Part shown: piece by piece, positions 20,990 through 31,367 of the stretch
Layout: each line of letters starts with the position of its first letter
How positions within the stretch are numbered: position 1 is the stretch's first letter
Source: Tritrichomonas musculus
Lineage: Eukaryota; Parabasalia; Tritrichomonadida; Tritrichomonadidae
NCBI GenBank assembly: GCA_039105265.1
Contig: JAPFFF010000003.1
Coordinates: 6,076,001 to 6,140,000, forward strand
DNA: 64,000 bases
Direction: 5' to 3'
Notes under the pieces: model-generated
What the model was told of the DNA's origin: nothing
Seen by the model: the letters and a program-made list of their open reading frames with translations, nothing else
The model's database searches: none
Made by a program: the position numbers and the translations under genes

Positions 20990-21966
20990 TAGTCCTCGCA
21001 CGATTGAATTTCATTCAATTTTATTAACTTTTTATATATGCAAGATCAAATTTTGTATAATAGATAATTATTTTTTGATATATCTGTATCAAATATTGAA
21101 GGCTATTTGAAAAAAGCCTTCAAAAAGTGGCGAGTGCGATTCTGAGATCTCAAATTATTTCAAATTTTTCTATAGATTGAGACAACTCATACAATTTCTT
21201 TTTTCTAAGATATTTCGAGCTTAGTTTTTATTATTATTATTGAGCAATTGGATCTTCAAATTATAGCAACTTTAAATACAATATAATTCTCTAAAATCTA
21301 TCAAAAAAATCTCAAGCATTTCAGATCAATAAATAGATTATTTAAAGAATAATTAATAAAATCAATTAAACCATCAAAGAGTTGACTTATTTTTACATCC
21401 ATTAGCATGAAATATAATTTTTTTAGTAGAATAAACATTCAAATATGCCTTAATTCACTTTTTTGCATATAACTTTATCTAATATAAATAAAAATAATAA
21501 TAAAAAAAAGCAATATTTAATTAAAAAATGTAAACGAGAATTTATTAAAAGTAAATTGAATATAAAAATCCATTATATTTTGATATTTTTGATGTATTTT
21601 TTTTTGATATATAAATCATCAAATATTTTAAAGCAATCTCATAATTAATTGATATTTATTGATTTTTAAGTGATGATTTGACTTTGCAATGTTTTTTTTG
21701 ATAAAATTATTAGATTTGTAATGAGAATTGCATTGTGAAGAAATATAAAACGTTAAAAGCATGTCTGATTGATTGTTTAAATAAATTTTACATAATTTAA
21801 AAGCAACTCTGAAGTTGTTTGTATTGAATTCTTCAATATAAAATAAAAATATGAATATTTAAAAATCCATTCAATTTTTCATCGATTTAAAATTCAATAA
21901 AAAATAATAATCGTCTACTTTTAAAAAGTTTGAAATTTTGAATGAAATTCAATAGTGCGAGGACTA
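20990..21966. mobile_element. 977-bp non-autonomous DNA transposon with 8-bp target duplication
   Basis: Ends are inverted copies starting tagtcctcgcac; 29 of the first 30 bases match, and similarity continues to about 45 bp. The element is flanked by tgtataag at 20982-20989 and again at 21967-21974, a perfect 8-base direct repeat. Inside is AT-rich DNA with no credible gene (a 61-codon frame at 21463-21648 is lysine-rich noise). The terminal sequence differs from the 709-bp element at 8337, so it is a separate family, but the duplication length is the same. It sits between two divergently placed genes and now fills most of their shared upstream region. Confidence 0.85.
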
Positions 21967-21974
21967 TGTATAAG

Positions 21975-22191
21975 GTAATATAAATTATAATTTTTATTAA
22001 AATTAAAATAAATGTTCACTGAATTAATTATTCTTTATATATATATAATTTGCTCATATTTTAATCAATTACTTAAGAAGATCCTTATATGATAATATCC
22101 CGATTAAAAGTAGAAAATTATTATCTCAAAAATTCAAGATTTTCAATTCTTATTTAGTTAGACATATATCAATAAACAATTATTTTCAAAA
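21975..22191. other. Upstream region of the 390-aa gene
   Basis: AT-rich, no gene. A TA-repeat run occurs near 22037. Confidence 0.35.
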
Positions 22192-23364
22192 ATGAGTGAA
22201 GAAGAAACTCGGCACGAACCAGCAAAATTACAGCACCCAAATCGTTTTAAAATTACGCATGCAACTGAACAAAGACCTATGCTTGATATTGATTGGTTTC
22301 AACAATCTTTCGCCTATATGTGGAATATGGTCACAATTTTTTTGGCATATATTGCATCACTTTTCAATAAATTTAAAGCGACTTTATCTCCATTGATTTA
22401 TGTTACTCCAGATACAAACTTGTTTGATAGTTCTGACACTTTAGACGATATATTTGGCTCTCTTCGCGGTGGAAATAAGTTTTTAGGCGTATACACGAAA
22501 GAAGATATCACACAAATGATCAAGGAATCTCCAATTGACAAAAAAATATGCGATTTAGGTTACAAAGATTGGTATGTTGACTTTGATCTTTCTGATTGTT
22601 TCGTCCATTATGGATATATCAAAGATCCATCTCTCCCATCAGAAAATATGTTCTTAGGCTTTATTATTTGCCAACTTGGCGAATATAAATTTCCACCAGA
22701 TATTCCAGAAATTGCTCAAAAAATTTTGACCTTTCGATCAGATCTTAACATGCTTAATATAAGATGGCTTTCACTACAAAATCCTAAAGCTCATTTTACA
22801 CCAGCAAGACCTCGCTTGCCAGGTCAACAATTTCCTGGAACAGGTTTAGCAAGAGATGCCTTTATTCTTTTCAAAGAAGCTGCAGAAAGTCAGCATCGTG
22901 ACGGAATTGTTAATGTTCCAGAGCATTTTCATAATGCATACGGCTACAAACATTTTATTTTTCTCAATCCAGAAAGACAAGGCATTTTCCTTAGACTTAT
23001 AAGTGATCTTAAGAAAGATATATCAGAGAAAGGTCTTGCCATGGTTTCGTGGGCCATATATCTCGGATTTTGTTATGCGGTTGACGATTTAAAAGACAAC
23101 GAAAAAAGCCATATTTCTAATTGCTGGGTTCAAGATGGAAAATTTGTATGGGATTCTTCTGATCAGTTGTTTCCAATTTCAAATAGAATGTTGGCATATT
23201 TCTCAAATTCGATATACAAATCCTTATGCAAATCTGCTTATAATAAATCCCCTCATTTTAAGATAGATTGGGAAAATGCTGAGAAACAATGCCTGTATGG
23301 AATATTGCACTTTTCTGAAGATGAAAATTCAGGTTACAAGAACATTCAGAATTCAACATCATGA
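22192..23364 (+). CDS. Conserved protein of unknown function with bacterial-like core
   Basis: A 390-aa protein with ATG start in tttcaaaaATG context. Residues ~1-60 are a polar leader and a weak hydrophobic helix (about 42-60). The core (~200-300) contains LPGQQFPGTGLARDAF, then IVNVPEHFHNAYGYKHF and FLNPERQGIFLRLI. I recall this PG.GLG/NVPE.FHNA/F.LNPE pattern from uncharacterised bacterial proteins, but I cannot name a characterised family and it may be wrong. The histidine and acidic residues in NVPEHFHNA could be catalytic or metal-binding; that is inference. A second conserved-looking block, SWAIYLGFCYAV and W-V-x-D-G-K-F-V-W, follows. No membrane anchor is certain. The gene is flanked by a transposon on its left. 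Confidence 0.7.
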   Translation: MSEEETRHEPAKLQHPNRFKITHATEQRPMLDIDWFQQSFAYMWNMVTIFLAYIASLFNKFKATLSPLIYVTPDTNLFDSSDTLDDIFGSLRGGNKFLGVYTKEDITQMIKESPIDKKICDLGYKDWYVDFDLSDCFVHYGYIKDPSLPSENMFLGFIICQLGEYKFPPDIPEIAQKILTFRSDLNMLNIRWLSLQNPKAHFTPARPRLPGQQFPGTGLARDAFILFKEAAESQHRDGIVNVPEHFHNAYGYKHFIFLNPERQGIFLRLISDLKKDISEKGLAMVSWAIYLGFCYAVDDLKDNEKSHISNCWVQDGKFVWDSSDQLFPISNRMLAYFSNSIYKSLCKSAYNKSPHFKIDWENAEKQCLYGILHFSEDENSGYKNIQNSTS

Positions 23365-23550
23365 AATTACTATCATTTTATAATTTTGCGATTTAAATGT
23401 GTTTTTTTTTTTGCTTTGCTTTGTTTTGTTTTTCTTTTATTAATAAAGGATTGATTTTTTTTTCAATCATTTAAAAGAAAAATAAAATCTATCTAAAAAA
23501 ATAGTTTTTTGATTCTTTTCTACCTCCTTTTATATTTATCTCATATCTAG

Positions 23551-23606
23551 AACGTACTCACTATTGGTATACAAACAAAATGGTCTATATTTCTGGCGAG
23601 TACGTT
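23551..23606. promoter_or_regulatory. Inverted repeat upstream of the 180-aa gene
   Basis: aacgtactc (23551-23559) and gagtacgtt (23598-23606) form a perfect 9-base inverted pair, extendable to 11 of 13 matches, 45 bp upstream of an ATG. It is GC-richer than its surroundings. It may be a regulatory palindrome or a tiny element remnant. Confidence 0.3.
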
Positions 23607-23650
23607 ATTATTATTTGAAAAATAGTTAACAAAAATTTTACTTGATTTAA

Positions 23651-24193
23651 ATGAGTTTAGATAAAAATTTTCCTCAATCTATTATTGTAAACCATAAACA
23701 TACAGAAAGAGAAACTTTATACCAAGTTTTAGATATAACAGGTGATCAAAAAGATACTGTTTGGCTCTCAAGAGAAGAACTTCCAGATTTTCTTATTGTC
23801 AATTATTATAAGAAAAGGATCAGATCAAGGCAAGAAAACTTGAGATTACCATCAGAAGACTTAACTAAAAATCCTTTAAGCGTTATGAATCATTTTGATC
23901 CCCCAGAAGAAACTAATGAAGATTCAGCCTTCTTTTCATCATTATTAGAATCAAAACCAGTATATTTAAATGATTCATCATTAAGTAATTTCGGGATTGA
24001 AAATGTTAAATCATTACCTATTCCTGGTAATGGTGGAATTAAAAATGATGAAACTACTTCGACAAAACAACAACAACAACAACTAATGATTATGAGTGAT
24101 GAAGATGCTGTATTTGTATCTCCTTCTTGCCTTGCATGTTTTGATCAAAATTTATTTTTACAAATTTATGAAAAAGGAAATGAAAACGAATGA
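23651..24193 (+). CDS. Hypothetical protein with possible chromo-like segment
   Basis: A 180-aa protein with ATG start. Residues about 17-58 (ETLYQVLDITGDQKDTVWLS then REELPDFLIVNYYKKRIRSR) have the rhythm of a chromodomain: a strand, a lone W followed by an acidic/leucine stretch, and an LI-x-x-Y helix. The match is weak and the usual aromatic cage cannot be assigned. The rest is acidic and Ser/Asn-rich with a five-glutamine run (about 139-143). No other domain. Balanced amino-acid use and a clean start make it a likely real gene; the function is unknown. Confidence 0.6.
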   Translation: MSLDKNFPQSIIVNHKHTERETLYQVLDITGDQKDTVWLSREELPDFLIVNYYKKRIRSRQENLRLPSEDLTKNPLSVMNHFDPPEETNEDSAFFSSLLESKPVYLNDSSLSNFGIENVKSLPIPGNGGIKNDETTSTKQQQQQLMIMSDEDAVFVSPSCLACFDQNLFLQIYEKGNENE

Positions 24194-24530
24194 AAAAATC
24201 ATTTATAGCTGAAATTAATGATAAAAATCATTAGATGCTGTTTTTTTAGCATGAAAAAAAATCATGAAATATTATCTTAATGATTTTTCCTAATCACAAT
24301 GATAGAAGTTTCATATTTACCGTATTAATCTGACTGTTTGTTTATATTATTATATAAAAAATAAATATAGTTGAATATTTCATTATTTTTGAGAATTTAT
24401 ATCTAAGAGCTCGTCTCCCTTACTAATTATGATTTCTGAGTATACTAAGCATATTATGCTTGTTAAAACTGGTAAAATTACCCAGATATTAATATTTGCC
24501 AAAAAAAGTAACCGCCAATTTGGTTAAAAA
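24194..24530. other. Intergenic spacer with small hairpins
   Basis: Just after the previous stop are two small hairpin-like strings (aatgataaaaatcatt near 24219 and tgctgtttttttagca near 24237). No gene. Confidence 0.35.
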
Positions 24531-25829
24531 ATGAATGGAATCCAACTTCTACCAACTAGTATTTTGTATGCTCCTCTTCAAGTATATGAGAGAAATTTTT
24601 CATTTATTGTAAATGGAGAAAAATTTAAGACAACCCACGTGATTTCAGATTTATTATCTCCTAAAATCAGTCAAATACATTCAACTGATCCAACATTTGA
24701 TTCATTTATTATCAATACTCGAGCGCGAGGCAATTTTTCTCGTATTCTTAATTTAGCTAATTTCCAAACGTACAATATTCCAGAAAATGAAATTCCATTT
24801 GTAGCTGAAGTTTTTCAAATTCTTGAGAATGAATCAATTGCTTTCAATGGACAAGATCAAACAACTGAAATCACAAACGAAAACGTTTTATCTCTGATAG
24901 AAAATCATGATCGATATGGAATATTTTATTCAAGACTACTTTCTGATGAAATCGATTATATTTCAGCACATTTCTTTGAACTTTGTGAAGAGAATCAGCA
25001 GCAATTAGCACAACTTTCAAGCATTACAATTGAGCGAATTATTAATAATGACAAGCTTCGATTAAAAGATGAAGATCAACTTCTCACATTTATCAATTAC
25101 CTTTATCAGCAAGATACAAGTAATAGTAATCTTTATCACTATGTTTACTTTTACAGTCTTTCTAGTGAAAAAGTTCTCAATTTTCTTGAAATATTTGACA
25201 TAAATGACATGACAGGTGAATTATGGTCAAAAGTAGGCGACCGTTTAAAGCATGAAATCACAATCAATGACAATGAAAGGAATGAAACAGCTGAAAGATA
25301 TGTGAACCAGCCAAGGCCAAATCAAGGAAGGCTGTTTCCAAAAAGTGGCAACAATCAGTTCACTGGAATCATAAATTACTTGAAAACAAACGGAAACATT
25401 CAGAATGAAATAAATATAACAGCTTATTCAACTAATGGATCTCACGTTCCATTTAACGCAATCTCATATGAAGATACAAGCAAATTCTACGGATCAAACA
25501 ACGAGTCAGGACAGTGGCTGTGCTTTGACTTCAAAGAGCGACGCGTGATTCCAACTGACTACACAATAAGAACTTTTAATAGCACTAGTTGTTACCTGAG
25601 GAGCTGGGTCATTGAAGGATCAGAAGACAATTCATCATGGACACCGATTGACACGCAGCAGGACTGTCCTTATCTCATAAACGGAGCTAGCCTTGTTCAC
25701 ACATTCACTATAGCAAATCAAAGGCCAGACAAATACAGGTTCATTAGATTGCGCCCAACATCAGCAAATTGGGGAAACTGTTATTGCATCAATATCAATT
25801 CATTTGAAATTTATGGAACTCTCATATAA
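24531..25829 (+). CDS. BTB-like / F5-8 type C (discoidin) domain protein
   Basis: A 432-aa protein. The N-terminal ~100 residues (FSFIVNGEKFKTTHVISDLL onward) look like a divergent BTB/POZ fold: short strand, 'F.T...SDLLSPKIS' and acidic helices. A helical middle part resembles a BACK-type region. The C-terminal ~150 residues form an F5/8 type C (discoidin) domain: GSNNESGQWLCFDFKERRV, then YTIRTF, LRSWVIEGSEDNSSWTPID, FRFIRLRPT-like strands and a closing ININSFEIYGTL. This BTB-like plus discoidin layout is, from memory, a large expanded family in trichomonads. It lacks a signal peptide, so it probably acts inside the cell as an adaptor; that is inference. Confidence 0.8.
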   Translation: MNGIQLLPTSILYAPLQVYERNFSFIVNGEKFKTTHVISDLLSPKISQIHSTDPTFDSFIINTRARGNFSRILNLANFQTYNIPENEIPFVAEVFQILENESIAFNGQDQTTEITNENVLSLIENHDRYGIFYSRLLSDEIDYISAHFFELCEENQQQLAQLSSITIERIINNDKLRLKDEDQLLTFINYLYQQDTSNSNLYHYVYFYSLSSEKVLNFLEIFDINDMTGELWSKVGDRLKHEITINDNERNETAERYVNQPRPNQGRLFPKSGNNQFTGIINYLKTNGNIQNEINITAYSTNGSHVPFNAISYEDTSKFYGSNNESGQWLCFDFKERRVIPTDYTIRTFNSTSCYLRSWVIEGSEDNSSWTPIDTQQDCPYLINGASLVHTFTIANQRPDKYRFIRLRPTSANWGNCYCININSFEIYGTLI

Positions 25830-25929
25830 ACAATATTTTTATTTATAATTTATAAAAAGTTCATTTTTTTATTAACTTAACCTGAAACACTTTTTTTCTT
25901 AACAATTACAAAATAAATAACGAGATCAA

Positions 25930-26400
25930 TTCGGGCACTAATTTGCAACATCTCCTATTGCAGTTCAGACTATGGCCCAAATTGACAACTTTGATTACGA
26001 TGATGCATTTTTACTTATATTACACGAGCCATAATCATCTGTTACTTTAGAATAATCTGCATAAAATCTTTATTTTTTTGATACAAATTACATTACATTC
26101 TTCATTTTCGCACTTGAAACATTTGCTATCTTCCAAGAAACATCCAATTTTACATTTTTCACATGCTTGAATAGAACTGTATTCTTCACAATTATATTAT
26201 CATTTAAGATATTTGTATTTAGAATTATCTAAACAATATGCAAATAGCACATTTTATGCAATAACTTGAACTTGTAAGTTTTCATCTTGGCATGGCTAGA
26301 TATATCTTTCAGCATGACTTGCATCACATACCGGGCACTAGGTAGTTGAAATAATATCTTTTGATATAACCCAACAACTGATTGGATTGATTAAAAACAA
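25930..26400 (-). pseudogene. Decayed cysteine-rich protein fragment
   Basis: Reading the minus strand gives a cysteine-rich segment, CEEYSSIQACEKCKIGCFLE then DSKCFKCENEEC, and further upstream a CPVCDASHAERY stretch. These CxxC-type repeats resemble furin-like/EGF-like surface proteins. The frame is broken by several stops and shifts, and there is no plausible start, so this is a host pseudogene. A downstream piece reads ADYSKVTDDYGSCNISKNAS before a stop. No intact copy is in the window. Confidence 0.5.
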
Positions 26401-26487
26401 ATCAAAATCTTTTTTACGATATTTTAAGTTATTTTTCTATATAAATCAAATTTCTTGCAGGTTTACGCAAATCACAAAACTCTTTTA

Positions 26488-26514
26488 TTTTTTTTTTTTA
26501 AAAAAAAAAAAAAA
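26488..26514. repeat. T12-A15 homopolymer palindrome
   Basis: A run of T followed immediately by a run of A. This is a self-complementary low-complexity tract about 120 bp downstream of the Sec7 gene's stop. Confidence 0.8.
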
Positions 26515-26631
26515 TGAAATAAAAGTACCACATAATGAATTTTATTAGTTTTAATACATAATCTTAAAAAAAAATTCCTAACATTTAAACTGAACTTTTC
26601 AGTAAAAATATTTTTTTTCTTTCTTTCTTTT

Positions 26632-29600
26632 TCATTCACTCTTCACCAGATCGTTATTATAAAGAAGTTTTCTTTTGAGCGAAATCTTGATCTGCTTTCT
26701 AACATCGATAGACTTAGCAGTTGCCATATCCACTATTAGCATTGAAGATTTCTTGAAGCAGACGGCGAACATATTTTGATTCATTTTATTCAACAATTGA
26801 AGAGTAACGAACAAATTTTCATTCCAAGAAACAGCACTTTTTTCATCCAAATTAGTAGCACACTTAATATCAACGAAAGTAGAGACTGTTTTATAAACTG
26901 TCTCATTAATTCTTTCCAACTCATCTTCATTATAATTAAGCAAGCACTTCAATATTGTTGATCTAGTCAAGCTCCAAATTTGATGTTTAAATTGGTGAGA
27001 ATCCAATTTTTCAGCTCTATCATTAATTTGATACAAAATATCAATGAATTTATTAGAGACATTTTTATCATTATTTTGGACGCAAACTGAAACGTTATTT
27101 TCGATCAATTTGATGAATCTAATAGAATTACTCAAACTATAATCTTTAAATAAATGTTCAGAAATATTAGTGAATGAATTAGTCATATCAATTCTTTGTT
27201 GTTCATTCAAAGATGAAAATGAATCATTTACAAAGTTTTGATAATTTTCTAATCCTGTCTTTTGAAGAACTGGATCAATTGAGCACGAACAATCTTCAAA
27301 TAATTTAATAATTAATGGATAAAAAGCATCGCAATTAGGTAAGAAATATCCTTCCCAATTAGGTTTCAATACTTCGCCATAAAACTCGGTCAAAATTGGA
27401 GCTGATTGTTTATAGAAGTCCGGCGTTTCTTCTCCTTGACCAAGAAATGTAACAGGCAGTAAATCAGTCAATACTTCAGACGTAATATTAGATTGAATAA
27501 TTGGTTTTTGCGGAATTGCTGCCTTTAAAACATTGATTAAAATTGCATGCGCTGAACCACGAACCATTGAAGAATCTTCAATTGAAGCATTCTTTAATGT
27601 CTTAAATAATGTCAGCCATTGTTCAATTTCATCTTTTGTCATTTCTTCCTTTAAAACCAAATTAGATGCTATTTTAGATAACAGTGGAACAGCGGCAAGA
27701 CGTAGATCATCAGGTGATTCATGAATAAATGATGATATAATTGACATCAAATCAACATAATGATTCGACAATATTGGAAGAAGATTATCTGTTAAATAAG
27801 TAATGGTACCGAAACAGCTTTTTTGCGTTTCTGATATAATTGAAGCTGAGCTAAGAATATTTATAATAGTCTTCCAACCTGATTGAATCATCTTACCATC
27901 TCTTTCAATCAACTGTTGAATGCACATTAAAATAAGAAGTTGCGTGTTGATATCTTTTTGCGCTTCAAAGATATCATAAAATGGTGCCATAAAGCGCTCT
28001 TGGAAATGATATTCAACGAGTTCTTTTTGTTCAAGGAATTTATTGGCAAGTTGCTTCAAAATATCAATAACAATCGTTGATACTTGGAATGAACTTGCTG
28101 ATCCAACGTATTTCAAATAATTACCAATTATTTTCCAAATCTTTGTCCATATGAAATGTTCTCTTTCTAAGTTGAAATGAGTAACAATAACAAGTTTCTG
28201 ACAGGTCGAATTACGTGGTGGTTTTTCGGCCAATTCTTGACGAGAAACGTCACACATTGCTTGAACAAAATCAAGAATTGATTCACGATCAAGTTTTTGA
28301 GAAGCTGTTGAAAAGATATCGTCAATTTGTGGAAATTGACGAGCTTCTTTTGTTTGTGCCAATTTGTCGATAGCTGAAATTTCACCAAGAACAATTGGCC
28401 AAGCGTTTCTCAAAAAGTTTCCATCAGTGATTGCCAAGTTAAGTAACGCGTTGGTACAATCCAAGTTCTTAGGAAAGACTTCGCTTAAGTTTTTACGAAG
28501 TGCTGTGAACTTTGCAAATGAATCAACTAACGTGTCAAGGGCGTCATCAATGAAACAATGAGATGCAATGTGAACAGCATAGGTCAAACCTTCAAGACAA
28601 AGTGTATAAATGTTTTTACGATCAGTTTGTTCAAATGTCATTGTTAATGTTCCAAGGGCACCACCCCAAATAGCCCTAAACATTGGACCAATGAAAAGAG
28701 GAGAGACACTTTTATGAAAAACTTTGCTTTGCTGTGTTGAAACTATCCTTTCTCGTGCTGCCATTAAAGTGTGCTTGCATTGACTGCGGAACATTTCTGC
28801 GCGTTGTTTCCTGTTCAATAAAGTGGTGTTTCCTGACACGATGTCTTCTGTTGATGATACAAAAATCTTCTTCTTAGTAATGCCATTGTACAAATCTTCT
28901 AGAAAGTCTGGAGGTAGATCTTTGCCGTTGTCAATGCCTTTGTTGTTTCGGATGAATTCTTGAAGCGTCATTCGAGACGTAACATTGGGATGGTGTGCAT
29001 CTGTATGAAGCATCAATGTGGAAAAGGCAAGTACATAAACTGTATCCGCACAGGAAAACATGTTGGGATTGTCATTGTAATACTTGGTACCGAATTGTTC
29101 CATAACTCGATCAATTTGTTGGGCTTCACCTGGAATTTGGAATTTAGAAAGAAAACTTCGAAAGGCGGCTTCAAATGTAACACCTTTAAAATCAAAGTTC
29201 TTTATGAATTCCTTCAAAACATCAACTCGATCGACATTTCCAATAATTTCGCCAATCTGTGAAGGCGACAAGGCTGGAGTGTTGTAAAGAAACTTGGCAA
29301 TCGAGGACGGTGTGTCTTCACAAAACTTGTTCTCGATGAAATACTTTAAACCTTTCTTCCATGAGTTTTTGAAGATGTCAAGACCAACATTAAAGACATT
29401 CTTGGTCTTTTTGGCATCTAGGAAGTTTTGTGGAGCCTCTGGTTGGCTATCATTACTGTCAGATGGATGCGGATCAATGAAATAGGACCATAGAGACTTC
29501 AGAACATGGACAATGACTTCAAGTGCATTACGTTGGACTTCTGTTTGGACAGAATCTGGGAATGAAATGGTAACAAGACGATTTATTGTGTCTTCAAAAG

Positions 29601-30744
29601 TATTCTTGAAATTACCAGTATCATCACAATCATAGTTGACAAAAGCATCAACAAAAAGTTGTGGCTTGGTGGCTAATACATTAAAAACGCTCAAGGATCT
29701 AATAAGTAAAACTTTTTCTGGCGAAAAAAGTGATTGGCATATACCTTTGACTAAAAGTTCGTTTAGATTTTCAAAGTACATCGGTGCAAATCGTTCCCAT
29801 AAAGTAATAATAAGCTCTGCAGTAACTTTCGCTAATGGCATTCGAGGATCAAGGGCTAATGACATTGCAGCAATGTGTATTTTGGTATTTAGAACTAAAT
29901 TGAATGCTGGAGTCGTATAGAATTTCGAGTTGTTCTGTAAGGCTGAAGCTAAAATATTTGATGCTAAAATTATGGTTCTTAATTGAAGTTTGTTTTGTTC
30001 AACGATTTTTGATAATAGAGCTAAAACTACATATACATCAACATCTCGAATAGATGACGAATAATTACCATTCTTTAAAACTGGTTCTAAATAATAGATT
30101 ATTTGATCGGCATTTTGAAAAAGACCATCTGCAACGTTGGATGATAACTCTTCAATGGTTTTTGATCCTGTCGGAACTTCTGGCGGGGTTTCATATGAAT
30201 CAAATAATGCTGTTAGAGATTCATTGATAGATGTAGATATAGAATTTAGTGTATTGGGGTTTTCTGAATCGTTATATATTTGGAAAAGAAGCATAAATAA
30301 TTTTTTGAGAAGTTTACCATGAACATAATGAATTCCAGAATATGATCTTAAGCAAGCGATACAAACGTTACAGCATCGAAGATTGACTTCATCTGAATTT
30401 CCACGACTATGCGAGTCGAGGAGTTCTGCAAGTATCGTAATAACTGATTGGGTGAGTTGGCGATTAAGAAAGATATCTTTTGTTGATTGATGAAAAACAT
30501 TGTAAAAGCAATCAAGAACAGTTGGAAGAAATTTAAGATCGTTCCCATCCTTGACTGCTTTGAAAAAAGGTTCTAACGCTACTTGGAAATCGATCTGGTT
30601 ATTAGAAGTATTTAAATTTTGAATATAATTCTCGGTGTTTGCAATACTTTCTCGAACTGGCCGATGAAAAATATTTCCACATATTTTTTTAAGTTCGGCA
30701 AGTTGGCCGTGAATTAGGGGAATAAAAGCTGCTGCAGTTGACAT
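26632..30744 (-). CDS. Sec7-domain ARF guanine nucleotide exchange factor (BIG/Sec7p-like)
   Basis: A 1370-aa protein with the layout of large Golgi ARF-GEFs. The N-terminal DCB region is followed by a HUS domain with the diagnostic HUS box NYDCD (N370-D374). The Sec7 catalytic domain covers about 475-660 and includes FRSFLSKFQIPGEAQQIDR, in which E540 is the expected glutamic finger that ejects GDP from ARF, and the second signature MLHTDAHHPNVTSRMT. The remaining ~700 residues are helical HDS-type repeats. This architecture activates ARF1-class GTPases for coat recruitment at the Golgi/TGN. Human BIG1 is 1849 aa, so the C-terminal part is shorter here. The HUS box form and HDS length favour BIG over GBF1, but I cannot be certain. 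Confidence 0.92.
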   Translation of the reverse strand: MSTAAAFIPLIHGQLAELKKICGNIFHRPVRESIANTENYIQNLNTSNNQIDFQVALEPFFKAVKDGNDLKFLPTVLDCFYNVFHQSTKDIFLNRQLTQSVITILAELLDSHSRGNSDEVNLRCCNVCIACLRSYSGIHYVHGKLLKKLFMLLFQIYNDSENPNTLNSISTSINESLTALFDSYETPPEVPTGSKTIEELSSNVADGLFQNADQIIYYLEPVLKNGNYSSSIRDVDVYVVLALLSKIVEQNKLQLRTIILASNILASALQNNSKFYTTPAFNLVLNTKIHIAAMSLALDPRMPLAKVTAELIITLWERFAPMYFENLNELLVKGICQSLFSPEKVLLIRSLSVFNVLATKPQLFVDAFVNYDCDDTGNFKNTFEDTINRLVTISFPDSVQTEVQRNALEVIVHVLKSLWSYFIDPHPSDSNDSQPEAPQNFLDAKKTKNVFNVGLDIFKNSWKKGLKYFIENKFCEDTPSSIAKFLYNTPALSPSQIGEIIGNVDRVDVLKEFIKNFDFKGVTFEAAFRSFLSKFQIPGEAQQIDRVMEQFGTKYYNDNPNMFSCADTVYVLAFSTLMLHTDAHHPNVTSRMTLQEFIRNNKGIDNGKDLPPDFLEDLYNGITKKKIFVSSTEDIVSGNTTLLNRKQRAEMFRSQCKHTLMAARERIVSTQQSKVFHKSVSPLFIGPMFRAIWGGALGTLTMTFEQTDRKNIYTLCLEGLTYAVHIASHCFIDDALDTLVDSFAKFTALRKNLSEVFPKNLDCTNALLNLAITDGNFLRNAWPIVLGEISAIDKLAQTKEARQFPQIDDIFSTASQKLDRESILDFVQAMCDVSRQELAEKPPRNSTCQKLVIVTHFNLEREHFIWTKIWKIIGNYLKYVGSASSFQVSTIVIDILKQLANKFLEQKELVEYHFQERFMAPFYDIFEAQKDINTQLLILMCIQQLIERDGKMIQSGWKTIINILSSASIISETQKSCFGTITYLTDNLLPILSNHYVDLMSIISSFIHESPDDLRLAAVPLLSKIASNLVLKEEMTKDEIEQWLTLFKTLKNASIEDSSMVRGSAHAILINVLKAAIPQKPIIQSNITSEVLTDLLPVTFLGQGEETPDFYKQSAPILTEFYGEVLKPNWEGYFLPNCDAFYPLIIKLFEDCSCSIDPVLQKTGLENYQNFVNDSFSSLNEQQRIDMTNSFTNISEHLFKDYSLSNSIRFIKLIENNVSVCVQNNDKNVSNKFIDILYQINDRAEKLDSHQFKHQIWSLTRSTILKCLLNYNEDELERINETVYKTVSTFVDIKCATNLDEKSAVSWNENLFVTLQLLNKMNQNMFAVCFKKSSMLIVDMATAKSIDVRKQIKISLKRKLLYNNDLVKSE

Positions 30745-31367
30745 TTAAATTAATCAAAAATCAAAAATTACTTATCGTCTATTTGAAAAAATAACTTTTG
30801 GAATTATTTAACCGTAATTATTCACCATTTGTAATATTTCGAATATATCAGTCAACTTAGGTCTTTGGAAGATAGAAATATTCTTAAATGATTTACTTAG
30901 TATCATTGTTAAAACTATTAAAGTTATTAACAATTTTGGTAGAATTCATTCATATCAGTATTAAAAAAAAAAAATGAAAGTGTAGATAAATGATTTTAAT
31001 TGGCTTCTCTTGTTGGTATTTATTCGAATCCTTTTCTTTTCGTTTTAACGTTTATGCATTTATTTAAGAATAATACATCCTTTGATCTCTAAAAGTAAGT
31101 ATTTTGATAATATTATGCATGCATTTTTATTATACTAATAATCAAAATGCTAGATAAAGGACATGTCTTACATAAAAGAAAAAAAATAAAAAAATAAAAA
31201 AAAATAAGATGAGGAAATATTAAACGATCCTTGGATTTAAAGTAGGAAATTGCAATTATAATGCTGATTAAAATTTATTTTAACTGAAATCTCGAATCTT
31301 CGATGATTTTTTAGTTGACTTTTCGCTTAAATCAAATATGACATATTAGTTATTTATCTTTTTTTAG
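30745..31367. other. Divergent intergenic region
   Basis: Shared upstream region of the minus-strand Sec7 gene and the plus-strand VWA/E2/U-box gene. AT-rich with an A-rich run near 31185. No RNA gene or repeat pair recognised. Confidence 0.4.

Noticed and set aside
21463-21648. 61-codon frame inside the 977-bp transposon
   Set aside because: Asn/Lys-rich, no transposase motif; the element looks non-autonomous.
31015-31035. ttcgaatcc string resembling a tRNA T-loop
   Set aside because: No acceptor stem, anticodon arm or D-arm around it. No tRNA or rRNA was found anywhere in the window.
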